This document shows positions 1-8,616 of a stretch of 64,000 nucleotides of DNA, in pieces. A program made the position numbers and the translations under genes. Below the pieces are notes generated by a model that did no database searches, was not told the DNA's origin, and was given only the letters and a program-made list of their open reading frames with translations. Source of the stretch: B25-G16 sp964549945 (GTDB taxonomy: Bacteria > Desulfobacterota > DSM-4660 > Desulfatiglandales > B25-G16); assembly GCA_964549945.1 (NCBI GenBank), contig CAZJXD010000008.1:29107-93106 (forward strand). Reading direction: 5' to 3'. Positions within the stretch are counted from its first letter, which is position 1, and each line of letters begins with the position of its first letter.

Positions 1-566
1 CTGATGGCCTCCTGATGAGGAGGGCTGTTTGTGAGTGCAGGGGTTCCCGATATATGGTAACCCGCTTCCATGATCTCCCCGAGCAGATCAAGGGATGCGG
101 AGTACCAGTGGAACACCGCTTTTTCTACTCCCATCTTCAATATCATGGAAAAGACATCACGGTGTGAGCCCCTACAGTGGAGGATCATGGGTTTTCGGTG
201 TTCAGAGGAGAGCCTCACGATCTCATCGAAGGCCTCTTTCTGGAGATCTCGTTTCACCTTGATCCTGTAATCCAACCCTACCTCACCGATGGCGATGCAA
301 CGGTTCAGGTTCTCTTCAATGAACGCGAGATTCTCCTCGATCTCAGGCTTCCTGATCTCCCACGGATGATACCCGATTGCGGGAAGGACAAATCCGGGGT
401 ACTTCTCCGCAATGGAGAGGATCTTCTCGTTGGATTCCCTACCCATCCCCACGCCGATAATGGCAGCCACACCCTCCTTTTTTGCCTCCACAAGGGCCTT
501 CTCAAGGTCTTCCAGCCCATCAAGGTGAGCATGGCCATCGATAACGGAAACACGATTCTTCGTCAC
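1..566 (-). CDS. TatD-family metal-dependent hydrolase (3' end outside window)
   Basis: The first 188 codons of a TatD-type TIM-barrel hydrolase are present and the C-terminus lies left of the window. TatD enzymes are metal-dependent hydrolases, several of them DNA 3' exonucleases. Visible motifs are the first metal-binding motif DGHAHLD (residues about 10-16), a GEVGLDY motif carrying the metal-bridging glutamate, and HCRG followed by a later FHWYS histidine. No ATG fits; I chose GTG at 566, because AGGAG lies about eight bases upstream and the protein then begins a few residues before the first barrel strand. The frame stays open to base 1. The family is clear, but the exact subgroup (TatD or YcfH type) is not decided. 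Confidence 0.8.
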   Translation of the reverse strand, partial: MTKNRVSVIDGHAHLDGLEDLEKALVEAKKEGVAAIIGVGMGRESNEKILSIAEKYPGFVLPAIGYHPWEIRKPEIEENLAFIEENLNRCIAIGEVGLDYRIKVKRDLQKEAFDEIVRLSSEHRKPMILHCRGSHRDVFSMILKMGVEKAVFHWYSASLDLLGEIMEAGYHISGTPALTNSPPHQEAI

Positions 567-680
567 CTCAGAAGCTCCTTCCCCGATCTTGTTCTCGTTT
601 CTTTCATCCGGTAAGTCTCTGGAATTTGAGGAATACTTCTTCTCCTCCAAGAGAAAACTTCTGCTCTAATAACAATGATG

Positions 681-1034
681 CTATTCCATTGGCGGGGCAA
701 AAAGCACGAGAAATCTGGCCCCTTCCGAGATGCAAATCACCTCATGGGGCACGGCCTTGGGGATAAATCCAAGGTCGCCTGGATCCAGCATCTCCTCTAC
801 TCCGTCGGAGATTACCTTTAACCTCCCCTCCAGGAGATAAAAAATCTGGTCGCAGCCCTCATGGGCATGGGCCTCGCCAATCCCCTGTGGGCCCATCTCC
901 CCCAGAATGAGCTCGACATGCGTTGAGCCCGCTGCCGGTCCAATCAGCCGACGATTACGGGTATCCCTGTGGCCTGCGGGTGAGTATACGTCCACCTCAT
1001 CGGGCCTTACCTTGATGAATTTTCCTTTAGCCAT
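681..1034 (-). CDS. Small single-domain cupin protein
   Basis: A 117-residue cupin. The first cupin motif is seen around residues 55-75 (a GEAHAHEGCDQIFYLLEG stretch with two histidines) and the second around 85-100 (PGDLGFIPKAVPHEV, ending in the second-motif histidine). Those histidines and the acidic residue would bind one metal ion. The length matches stand-alone cupins, which range from isomerases to small-molecule sensors, so no specific reaction can be assigned. The ATG at 1034 has a purine-rich AGGAAGGA ribosome site. It lies between the Nudix/adk pair and the TatD gene on the same strand, but the gaps (about 90-115 bases) do not prove co-transcription. Confidence 0.8.
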   Translation of the reverse strand: MAKGKFIKVRPDEVDVYSPAGHRDTRNRRLIGPAAGSTHVELILGEMGPQGIGEAHAHEGCDQIFYLLEGRLKVISDGVEEMLDPGDLGFIPKAVPHEVICISEGARFLVLFAPPME

Positions 1035-1127
1035 AATGCCATTCCTTCCTCGGTACGCGCACCCATGTCGTATCGTTTTTCAGGTGCTTTAATAATCCAT
1101 TCATACCGCCCGCTTCACCTCAGGGGC

Positions 1128-2024
1128 CTATCTTCCGCGGTTGAAGTAGCGCTTATCCAGATACCCATAGATAATAGGCAATGTGTCGAGACCCGGGGCT
1201 TTAAAGCCATAGACGAGTTCCAGAAACACCATCACGATGCGGTAGGTCGCACCCCAAAGCACTTCTTCCCCGTCTCGGCTCTGATGCCGAAAGCAGGGGA
1301 AATCCTGGGCCTCCTCGCCACGTGGTGCCATGTTTAGCCTGTAGATGGCATAGTGGTCGGGATTCAAGAGATTTCGAATCGGGATATACACCATCCTCTG
1401 CACCTCCCAGTTGAGCAGGAAATGTCGTTGACGGGCGACCCAACCCACCATGGGGTAGATGACACGGTTGAACATCTGGAGATCCTCCGGCGGAAGAGGC
1501 CCCAGAAACTTTACTCCAAGGGGATTCAACCCCATCTCCTCGAGGCTTTCCCTTAGGCTTGTGGCCAGGAGCAGGGCCAGGTATTCCGCATCCTCTCCTT
1601 GCAGATCACACCACTTTGACCAGTAAGGCCATCGTGCCAGGGGAAATAGCGGCAAGGTGAGGAGCTTCGAGAGAAGGGAATCCAGCCGCGGCGCAATCCT
1701 TCCACCTGGGAAACAAAGATCACCAGGCTGCCTCACCTTCATGGATCGCTTATTGAACACCACGCAGGGCTCAGGCAAGACCGCGTGCTCTTCGCAGTGC
1801 TCGCCCACGAGAAACAACACGGCGGAGGCCTCATCCGAGCGTGCAACATCCGCCTGGAAAAAGCGCGCACCGTAGCTCCTCTTATGAAGCACATCCATGA
1901 TTCGGTCGATCGGTATCCTGGCGGGATTCTTTCTCAACATGTGGGGCAACAAAAAGGGTGCCCCTAATAGATATCTATTTCCGATAATCTTTTCAAGTCT
2001 GAAGCGCTGCCTTGATTTTCTCAA
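1128..2024 (-). CDS. Nudix hydrolase, NudL/coenzyme A diphosphatase type
   Basis: A 298-residue Nudix protein. The stretch GDLCFPGGRI near residue 105 resembles the CoA-pyrophosphatase (NudL/NUDT7) signature that precedes the Nudix box. It is followed, after an unusually long insertion of about 45 residues, by the catalytic helix RESLEEMGL with its paired glutamates. The family cleaves CoA and acyl-CoAs to phosphopantetheine derivatives and adenosine 3',5'-bisphosphate; CoA as the substrate here is inferred. The reading frame begins with TTG at 2024, inside the 3' end of adk (32-base overlap), with AGGAG just upstream. An internal ATG at 1940 is possible but lacks a visible ribosome site. The overlap suggests translational coupling to adk. 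Confidence 0.75.
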   Translation of the reverse strand: MRKSRQRFRLEKIIGNRYLLGAPFLLPHMLRKNPARIPIDRIMDVLHKRSYGARFFQADVARSDEASAVLFLVGEHCEEHAVLPEPCVVFNKRSMKVRQPGDLCFPGGRIAPRLDSLLSKLLTLPLFPLARWPYWSKWCDLQGEDAEYLALLLATSLRESLEEMGLNPLGVKFLGPLPPEDLQMFNRVIYPMVGWVARQRHFLLNWEVQRMVYIPIRNLLNPDHYAIYRLNMAPRGEEAQDFPCFRHQSRDGEEVLWGATYRIVMVFLELVYGFKAPGLDTLPIIYGYLDKRYFNRGR

Positions 2025-2640
2025 CCGTCTCCTGACTCTTCAGGGAGAGGATGTTCTTGAGGAGGCCTTCCTTTTGGTAAAATGAGATAAGCGGCGCCGT
2101 CTTCTCATTATACGTCTCCAGCCTGTTCATGATGGCCTCTTCGGTCTCATCATCCCTCTGGATCACTGGACTCCCGCATATCTTGCACCTTCCATCTTCC
2201 ATGGGCGGATTGCTCTTTATGTTGTAGATGGCCTGGCAGTCGGGATTCGAGCAGGTCCTCCTCGTGGTGAGGCGATCCAGGACGACCTCCTTGGGCACCT
2301 CGAGGTTCACCACCAGATCGAGCGTGATGCGCAGCCTCTTAAGCAGCTTCTTGAGCTCCTCGGCCTGAGGGATCGTTCGAGGAAAGCCATCAAGGATAAA
2401 GCCCTTTTCACAATCCCCGGCCTGGAGGCGTTCTTCCATCATCCTCATGATCAGTGAGTCGGGAACGAGGTCGCCCCTGTCCATATACCCCTTCGCCTGC
2501 GTGCCCAGTTCCGTTCCCTCCTTCACTGCCGCGCGGAGGATATCCCCCGTTGAGATCTGCACCGATCCATCATACTCGGATAGCAGGTTCGCAACGGTCC
2601 CCTTGCCAGCACCCGGTGCTCCCAAAAGAACAACTCTCAC
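1993..2640 (-). CDS. adk: Adenylate kinase, long zinc-binding lid form
   Basis: Adenylate kinase interconverts ATP + AMP and 2 ADP in the cytoplasm. The protein has 215 residues, the usual length of the long-lid form. Visible features are the P-loop GAPGAGKGT at residues 7-15, the AMP-binding segment with DGFPRT at about 84-89, and a lid with a cysteine pair in TCSNPDCQ and a second pair in CKICG, which would bind zinc. The start is GTG at 2640, supported by a strong GGAGG six bases upstream. The Nudix gene begins inside its 3' end. In many bacteria adk sits in the ribosomal-protein operon; here it does not, which is unusual but not suspicious. Confidence 0.95.
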   Translation of the reverse strand: MRVVLLGAPGAGKGTVANLLSEYDGSVQISTGDILRAAVKEGTELGTQAKGYMDRGDLVPDSLIMRMMEERLQAGDCEKGFILDGFPRTIPQAEELKKLLKRLRITLDLVVNLEVPKEVVLDRLTTRRTCSNPDCQAIYNIKSNPPMEDGRCKICGSPVIQRDDETEEAIMNRLETYNEKTAPLISFYQKEGLLKNILSLKSQETVEKIKAALQT

Positions 2641-2747
2641 CTGAAACCTCCATAACCTCTACTTTTTACTATTTGTTGGTAAATGGATCTATAAGGCAGA
2701 GAACTATAGAAGAAACCCACTCGATGGTCAAGGTAAGAAATATGAAT

Positions 2748-3377
2748 TTATTTTTCCCCTTGACAGGGGGAATATAAGGTATCCTTAAGACACCTCCGTG
2801 TTTTCCAGTACACACGCTCCAAGGCCTCTTTGAGCGCCAGGTTGATGGGAAGCCTGCGATATCCCATGCCTGGATCCATCGATGCTATCCTCATGAAGCT
2901 ATCCTGATACACGGGAACATCCAGGCCCTCAGGAATTCCTGTCTCAGCGCTGTGTATCGCCTCAGGGGTCCTTTCCTTGATGACCTTGCACGTTGACAAC
3001 TCGAGGTTCCCGTACTTATTTCTTCGAAATGCAAATCCGAAGAGTCGGCATACCAGGGGACGCAACTCATAATAGAGGCACCTCCCGCTTCCCGGAACAC
3101 CGGGGTTCGCCCGGAAGAGCACGCATCTGAAATCGGCCTGATTTTCCCTCTCCTCGAGTGAACCTAGGACCGCCTCTTGCTCTTCCCTCCGGTAGATCTC
3201 CTCCGCGAGAGGAAGGGTTTCAAGGACGGTAGCCTCTACTTCGCTGCTATCGCAACAGGCACCACAGAGGGAAGGGCAGCGAAGCCCAAAGGCCCACTGC
3301 AAACGCGTTGTCTTCTGATCAATCTCTTGATAGATCCTGAGAACCTCTGAAGAAAGATCTTTAGCCCTATCTTCCAT
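2748..3377 (-). CDS. YkgJ-family cysteine-cluster protein
   Basis: A 209-residue protein of the YkgJ/UPF0153 type, thought to bind zinc or an iron-sulfur cluster through conserved cysteines. The N-terminal cluster is CPSLCGACC (residues about 34-42). A central block carries the cysteine of CVLFR, then the RCLYYELRPLVCRLFGF segment, whose R-P-x-x-C-R motif is the family hallmark, and a further cysteine in the STCKVI stretch. The biochemical role of the family is unknown. The ATG at 3377 is the only sensible start. It lies upstream of adk on the same strand, about 107 bases away, so a shared transcript is possible but not shown. Confidence 0.75.
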   Translation of the reverse strand: MEDRAKDLSSEVLRIYQEIDQKTTRLQWAFGLRCPSLCGACCDSSEVEATVLETLPLAEEIYRREEQEAVLGSLEERENQADFRCVLFRANPGVPGSGRCLYYELRPLVCRLFGFAFRRNKYGNLELSTCKVIKERTPEAIHSAETGIPEGLDVPVYQDSFMRIASMDPGMGYRRLPINLALKEALERVYWKTRRCLKDTLYSPCQGEK

Positions 3378-3647
3378 TATGCATAAACTTCGTTTAGAAC
3401 GACCCTAGGATCAGGAAAACACGGCATGGCAATTCGCTCCTCTCATCTTCAATACCCGCCCGGGCCTTATTCTTCTTAGGAACCTCGACCCAACCATTTC
3501 ACCTGAAACGCCGGGAAGGCCTCAAATGGTGTAACGCCAGCCGTGCGTGGAAGGCCAGTATCTCTCGGCGGACAATGCCTCTCCATGATAAATCCCACCT
3601 GAGACCATGCATTCATTACGGTCATGAAAGCCCCGAATTGACCGGGC

Positions 3648-4835
3648 TCACCACACCTTGCACACCAGCCCCTTAAGGTAGCTTCCCTCCGGAAAGTGCA
3701 ATGCCGAAGGATGGTCTGGTGCCTGAGCGAGCCACCGTACGATCTGCACATCGCGCTTAGCGTCCAATGCCGCATCGGCTACAATCTTATGAAACAGGCC
3801 CCTATCCACAAGACCCGAGCATGAGAAAGTGATCAACACACCGTTTGGCTTGAGCAGCTTGAAGGCCAAGAAGTTGATATCCTTGTATCCTCGGCTGGCC
3901 TGTTCAAGCTGGCTGCGAGATTCGGCGAATCTAGGTGGATCGAGGATAATGACATCGAAGTCCTTGTGTGAACTACGGTACCGACGCAGGAGCCCGAAGA
4001 CATTATCCTCTATGTGCTCTACCCTCTCCATGTCACATCCATTGAGCTCGATGTTACGTTGAGCCAGTGCCAGTGCAGCAGAGGACGACTCCACGTTAAA
4101 AACCCTATGTGCCCCCGCCTTTAGTGACGCTATCCCGAATCCCCCTGTGTAAGCAAAACAGTTCAATACCACTGCACCGGCTGTATACTCGGCCACGCAT
4201 GCACGGTTTTCACGCTGGTCGAGATAAAAGCCCGTCTTCTGCCCTCGTTTTATATCTACCAAGAAACGGTACTGTCCTTCTCGAATTTCTATTAAATCCG
4301 GAGGCTCCTGCCCTGAGAAGACTCCTTTCCGCAATGGCAAGCCCTCCTTCTCTCGCACATCAACATCCGAACGCTCATAGATGCCGGCATTGGGGATCAG
4401 ATCGTCAAGCATGGTCACTATGGTATGCCTCCAGTATTCGGCCCCCGCTGTCAGAAACTGGCAAACAAGAAATTCGGCATAGCGATCCACAATCACTCCC
4501 GGCAAGCCATCTGATTCGGCGTTCACCAGTCGGTAGGCCATTGTATTGCGTCCCGCCGCCAGAGGATCTCTCGATCTGATTGCATGCTGGAGGCGGGCCC
4601 GGAAAAAGCCTGGTGATATCTCGTCATCGGGATCAAAGGTCCAGGCGCGGACCCTGATCTGTGACTGGGGAGAGTATGATCCCCAGCCATGCCGAACGCC
4701 ATCCGAAGAGAGTATCTCCACGGTCTCCCCTGGCTGGGGCAAACCCCTTACCCTTGCAATCGCTCCCGAGAATATCCACGGATGCCGGCGACGGATTGAT
4801 GCTTCATGTCGTGGTTTGAGGACAATCGCTGCCAT
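3648..4835 (-). CDS. rlmI: Class I SAM-dependent rRNA large-subunit methyltransferase, RlmI type
   Basis: A 395-residue protein with the domain order of RlmI, the enzyme that makes 5-methylcytosine in 23S rRNA. An N-terminal PUA domain covers residues 1 to about 75 (opening LKPRHEASIRRRHPWIFSGA). A linker domain follows, then a Rossmann methyltransferase domain from about residue 185. Visible motifs are the SAM-binding motif LNCFAYTGGFG, an acidic residue after the second strand (VFNVESS), the catalytic-loop motif ILDPPRFA, and TFSCSG carrying the cysteine nucleophile. The length fits the family (about 396 residues). Assignment as an rRNA cytosine methyltransferase is strong by architecture; the exact target position is inferred. 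Confidence 0.85.
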   Translation of the reverse strand: MAAIVLKPRHEASIRRRHPWIFSGAIARVRGLPQPGETVEILSSDGVRHGWGSYSPQSQIRVRAWTFDPDDEISPGFFRARLQHAIRSRDPLAAGRNTMAYRLVNAESDGLPGVIVDRYAEFLVCQFLTAGAEYWRHTIVTMLDDLIPNAGIYERSDVDVREKEGLPLRKGVFSGQEPPDLIEIREGQYRFLVDIKRGQKTGFYLDQRENRACVAEYTAGAVVLNCFAYTGGFGIASLKAGAHRVFNVESSSAALALAQRNIELNGCDMERVEHIEDNVFGLLRRYRSSHKDFDVIILDPPRFAESRSQLEQASRGYKDINFLAFKLLKPNGVLITFSCSGLVDRGLFHKIVADAALDAKRDVQIVRWLAQAPDHPSALHFPEGSYLKGLVCKVW

Positions 4836-5118
4836 CGGTGTGAACAGAGACCCTGACCTTGCAATTTTTACACTATTAGGGAACTGCGGTTTCCAGAGTT
4901 GCCATTATAAGTGATTAGGCTATGTTCAACAAGATATTAAGTCCCGGCATGGAGGTCCACGTAATACTGAACATTGCTCCCGGACGTCCCTGGTTGCGCC
5001 TCTTGAATAATCCCACGGGTATTGTGGCACAGCAAAGCCTCATGCCTGCTATATACGGAAATTAATGTTGGTGAAATGTCCCTTGAAGGAGTATAGTGGC
5101 CTCCCATAAGGAGTCTCG

Positions 5119-5676
5119 ATGGAGAAAGAACAAAACAAAGAAAAAAGGCGTATGAACGTGGAGATCAGGGAGATGGGGATCGACGACCTTGCACACGTCT
5201 TTCATCTCGGTGAGATGTTGTTTACCTCCAAGAAAGTCCCCACGCTCTACCGTACCTGGGATGAATACGAGGTGACCTGGATCTTTCAGGACGATCCGGA
5301 ATTCTGTCTCGTGGCAGAGGTCGATGACCAGACCGTGGGCTTTGCCCTAGGTACCACCATCACGAAGACTCGATCAGCGTGGAAATACGGCCACCTAGTG
5401 TGGCTGGGAGTGAATCCCGAATACCAGCGTCTGGGAGTGGCCACGAGGCTGTTCAAACAGTTCCGCGATAAAATGGAGAAGAGCGGGGTTCGCATATTGC
5501 TTGTTGATACCGAGGCTGACAACGATGGCGCCCTCCAGTTCTTCCGTTCGATGGGCTTCCGTAATCCTGAAGATCACCTCTATCTGTCATTAAACCTGGA
5601 CCAACATATGGCAATACAGCGAGCAAAGGGCAATCACGTGCGTAAACCCAATTCGAACCAGAAAGGGCATGGCTGA
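5119..5676 (+). CDS. GNAT N-acetyltransferase (RimI-like)
   Basis: A 185-residue GNAT-fold acetyltransferase. The acetyl-CoA-binding core is visible around residues 95-115, with LGVNPEYQRLGVATRLF matching the V-x-P-x-x-Q-x-x-G-[VI]-[AG]-x-x-L pyrophosphate loop. The late motif DNDGALQFFRSMGF is typical of RimI-like enzymes. A charged N-terminal stretch of about 11 residues precedes the fold, so an internal ATG at 5152 could also be used, but AAGGAG sits well upstream of 5119. The gene overlaps the following M20 peptidase-family gene by eight bases, so the two are almost certainly translated together. This suggests an acetylation/deacetylation pair acting on one metabolite; that is inference. 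Confidence 0.8.
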   Translation: MEKEQNKEKRRMNVEIREMGIDDLAHVFHLGEMLFTSKKVPTLYRTWDEYEVTWIFQDDPEFCLVAEVDDQTVGFALGTTITKTRSAWKYGHLVWLGVNPEYQRLGVATRLFKQFRDKMEKSGVRILLVDTEADNDGALQFFRSMGFRNPEDHLYLSLNLDQHMAIQRAKGNHVRKPNSNQKGHG

Positions 5677-6793
5677 TCCGAGCTTTATCAACCCACAACG
5701 ACTTCAGAGGTTGCTCCATCGGCTGATCAATATATACAGCCCTTCCGGGAAGGAAGAGGAGATCCTCGAGTACCTCGCAGGCTACCTCAAACGAAGAAAT
5801 CTTCCGGTCCTGCGCCAGGAGGTGGATGACAATCGCTACAATCTGGTAGTGGTGCCGCCGGAGCGCGACATACAACTCGCCTTTGTGGGCCACCTGGATA
5901 CCGTTACCGCTTATGACCTTGACCGCTATGAGTATATGCAGGAAGGTGACCTCGTGAGAGGTCTTGGCGCCGCCGATATGAAGAGCGGGTGTTCTGCAAT
6001 GGTTGAGGCCTTCCTGACCACCTGGGAGCACGCCCATGCACGGCCACCAGTGGCCCTTGCCCTGGTTGTGGGAGAGGAGGAAGAGGGAGACGGCGCACGA
6101 GAACTAATACGCGACTTTCGGTTCCCCTGGGCAGTGATCGGCGAGCCAACCGACCTCGTGCCGTGTCTCTCCAGCTACGGTTACCTGGAAGTGCACCTCT
6201 CCGCCACTGGCAAGAGGATACATGCCTCGCTTTCCAACCTGGAACGGAACCCCGTGGTGGCACTGCTTCGAATCATCCTGGGCATCACGAGGCATTTTGA
6301 TGAGAACCGGCCCGAACTAGTCTACAACATCCGCGACCTCTGGAGCTCCAAGGCTGGCTTTGTGGTCCCCGAGTTCTGCGAGGGCAGGATCGACATCCAC
6401 CTGCCCCCATCGGCCAGCGTTTCCGATATGATGACCGAGCTCGAGGAGATCGTCACGAGGGAAGGCGAGGGAAATAAGGTGATAGAGACGGCATTGCGTT
6501 TCGATACCGTGGATGCGGGATTCGAGCTCCCCGAAAAGGGCCCGGTAGTGGAGAGCCTGAAGGATATCTACTCGAAGCGCTCGCTTCCCTGGAGATCCGG
6601 TCCCTTTATCAGCCATTCCGACGCCAGCCAATTCTGGCAAGCTGGCGTGAGAACCATACTGTTAGGGCCAGGTCAACTGGAAAAGGCGCATGCGCCCGAT
6701 GAATCCGCCTCATTCAAGCAAATATGCCTGGCAGCGGAAATCTACTATGAACTCGCCATGGCCATGGGAGAGCGGGAATTTACTTCCAAGTAG
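5669..6793 (+). CDS. M20-family metallohydrolase (ArgE/DapE/LysK-like deacylase)
   Basis: A 374-residue M20 amidohydrolase. Dinuclear zinc motifs are visible: GHLDTV (residues about 73-78, His and Asp), GAADMKSG (about 99-106, bridging Asp), and an acidic run EEEEGDGA carrying the catalytic and ligand glutamates. GEPTDL and a late SHSDASQF motif with the terminal histidine follow. The spacing resembles N-acetyl-ornithine/lysine deacylases, including the LysW-dependent LysK group, more than dipeptidases. The start overlaps the GNAT gene by eight bases, which supports coupled expression. The substrate is not identifiable: no LysW carrier or arg/lys biosynthesis gene is adjacent. Confidence 0.8.
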   Translation: MADPSFINPQRLQRLLHRLINIYSPSGKEEEILEYLAGYLKRRNLPVLRQEVDDNRYNLVVVPPERDIQLAFVGHLDTVTAYDLDRYEYMQEGDLVRGLGAADMKSGCSAMVEAFLTTWEHAHARPPVALALVVGEEEEGDGARELIRDFRFPWAVIGEPTDLVPCLSSYGYLEVHLSATGKRIHASLSNLERNPVVALLRIILGITRHFDENRPELVYNIRDLWSSKAGFVVPEFCEGRIDIHLPPSASVSDMMTELEEIVTREGEGNKVIETALRFDTVDAGFELPEKGPVVESLKDIYSKRSLPWRSGPFISHSDASQFWQAGVRTILLGPGQLEKAHAPDESASFKQICLAAEIYYELAMAMGEREFTSK

Positions 6794-6826
6794 GACGTTG
6801 TGCAAATCGGCACCCCGTGGTGCCGC

Positions 6827-7921
6827 TTAGAACGTAATGGTCATCGTCCCCATGGAAGCCAGCACCCTCTCCTGCTCTACATAGCTCCTCGCGGGATCTC
6901 CGTACACGGCGAAATCAATGGCGATCCTGCCGAACTCCGCGCCGATCCCCGCTGCGCCTCCGATTTTCGGGGATGGAATATCCTCCCTCATATCACCCGC
7001 CGCCGAGGTGTAGGCCACCACGGGGTATATGAGGCCAACTCTCAGCTTGAACCTGCTCCCCAGCTCCCTCTCAACGCCTCCCCTTAAAAACCAGAATTGC
7101 GCGACTTTATCCTCGACTCGCCCGAACCTTCCAAAGATCACCTCGCTATCCAGGGAAAGGGTATATGCGCCCTTTTCAGAGGATATCCCCAACGTCACGT
7201 ACCTTGGAAGAGAATAGTGCTCATACCCCTCGTTTGGGGATGTCCCGTATATGTTCTTCACCATCAATCCAAGCCGTATCCCCTCTCTCACACGGTATAG
7301 CGCCCCTACGTCAAAGGCATTATATTCGAGTTCGACCTTCTGGGATCTTCCCTCCGGACCACCTGCCCGCAGCAACGTGGTCTCTCAGCATACGTGTATC
7401 AGGTTCACTCCTATGGACAATCTCCTATAGGTGGGATGCACAAAGGATATGCTCAGCCTCGTATCATATGTCTCGGATTCCAGAGACCCGCTGAAGCCCT
7501 CTTCCACCTCTATGGTCCCCAGATTGAGGATATCCGACGCACGCCCTGCCCATATACCGCTCCCGCTATCTCCCTTTATGCGCAACCTGCTGATGCGGCT
7601 CAAGCCTATCGCGGCGTTCCATCTCGCCAGTTGCCAAAAAGACGGCTTATACACCAATGAGCAGGCGCTGAAATCATCGGGAAGGTCGGCGGACAATAAT
7701 AATTGACTGCCCTTTAGGTCGGTTAATCCCGCGGGATTCCAAAACGTCGCCGAGGGATCATCGGCGATCGCCACAAACGCGCCACCCATCCCTATGGCTC
7801 GTGCTCCCACTCCCATGCCCAGATCAGAGCCGTTCAATGCATCGAAATGCACCTCCCCGTGGGAGGGGAGCGCCGCGGAGAGGACAATGGCAATCGCCAG
7901 CAACGTGATCCGTATCAACAT
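6827..7921 (-). pseudogene. Outer-membrane beta-barrel protein (PorV/UPF0164-like) with one in-frame TGA
   Basis: Two open stretches, 7388-7921 (178 codons) and 6827-7384, lie in the same frame, separated only by a TGA at 7385-7387. The N-terminus has a signal peptide (hydrophobic residues 2-19, cleavage near SHG-EV). It is followed by the GVGARAIGMGGAFVAIADDPSA-like opening and a WNPAGL motif typical of PorV/FadL-like and UPF0164 barrel proteins. The C-terminal part continues with alternating strands and ends in TMTITF with a terminal phenylalanine, as expected for an outer-membrane barrel. Apart from the TGA the gene looks intact. The simplest reading is a nonsense mutation (for example CGA to TGA) or a sequence error; recoding is discussed in the findings. 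The minus-strand ATG at 7921 is the start. Confidence 0.7.
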
Positions 7922-8035
7922 CTGATTCCATTAAGGGCAATGAGCCATGAGGGGTAGGGGATCATTCCTGAACGCTGAGCACTTAAAATGTTCTCCAGGG
8001 CCGGGATAATCCGAGGGCAAGGGCGTGCGCGTGAG

Positions 8036-8491
8036 CTAAAACTTCACGCTCTTCACCAGCCCCTCGTACTCCTTGAGCTCCTCCCGGCTGAGCTTTCTGC
8101 GAAAGAGGTCCTTGCTGACGAGGATGGGGATCTTCCTGTTCAGGGCGAGCGCCACCGCATCACTGGGTCGGCTGTCGATGGTATGCTCTTCACCGTCGGC
8201 TCTGATGATCACGCGGGCATAGAAGGTCTCCTGACGCATTTCAAAGATCTCGACCCTCATGAACTCCAGGTGGAGCTTTCCCAGGATGCCCAGGTAGAGA
8301 TCGTGGGTGAGAGGTCGTTTCGGCTCGACCAGGCCCTTCTCCTTGGCAATGGCGGTAAATTCCGCATCGCCCACGAACATCATGAAAAATTGCTCCGCCT
8401 CCGCACTCTCCTTGAGCACGACCATGTTCCCCCGATTGGGATCGGCCTCAAGGTGAATCTGGCTGATAGTGATCATATCGTCCGATGTCAT
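8036..8491 (-). CDS. Bifunctional nuclease family protein (DUF151)
   Basis: A 151-residue protein of the bifunctional nuclease/DUF151 family. The family core is clear near residues 100-120: DSRPSDAVALALNRKIPILV is an almost textbook match. It is preceded by a strand-rich N-terminal half ending in FYARVIIRADGEEH. Family members have been linked to nuclease activity in plants and to conserved single-gene roles in many bacteria and archaea, but the bacterial function is poorly known. It stands between the outer-membrane protein gene and the Lon-like protease gene on the same strand, with more than 100 bases on each side. The start at 8491 (ATG) gives the normal length. Confidence 0.85.
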   Translation of the reverse strand: MTSDDMITISQIHLEADPNRGNMVVLKESAEAEQFFMMFVGDAEFTAIAKEKGLVEPKRPLTHDLYLGILGKLHLEFMRVEIFEMRQETFYARVIIRADGEEHTIDSRPSDAVALALNRKIPILVSKDLFRRKLSREELKEYEGLVKSVKF

Positions 8492-8616
8492 AGCACACCA
8501 TCTATGCTGCTCTGGAATACCTTCCTATTCTACCAGGACAAGGCCCGAAAGCACTTACCTTAATACCTATTTCCTCGGATTGCAAGCCTTTGCAGAACCC
8601 CTTTCATCAATAAGGG

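Noticed and set aside
7376..7387. Frameshift in the outer-membrane protein gene
   Set aside because: The two halves are in the same frame (distance between starts is a multiple of three), so it is an in-frame stop, not a frameshift.
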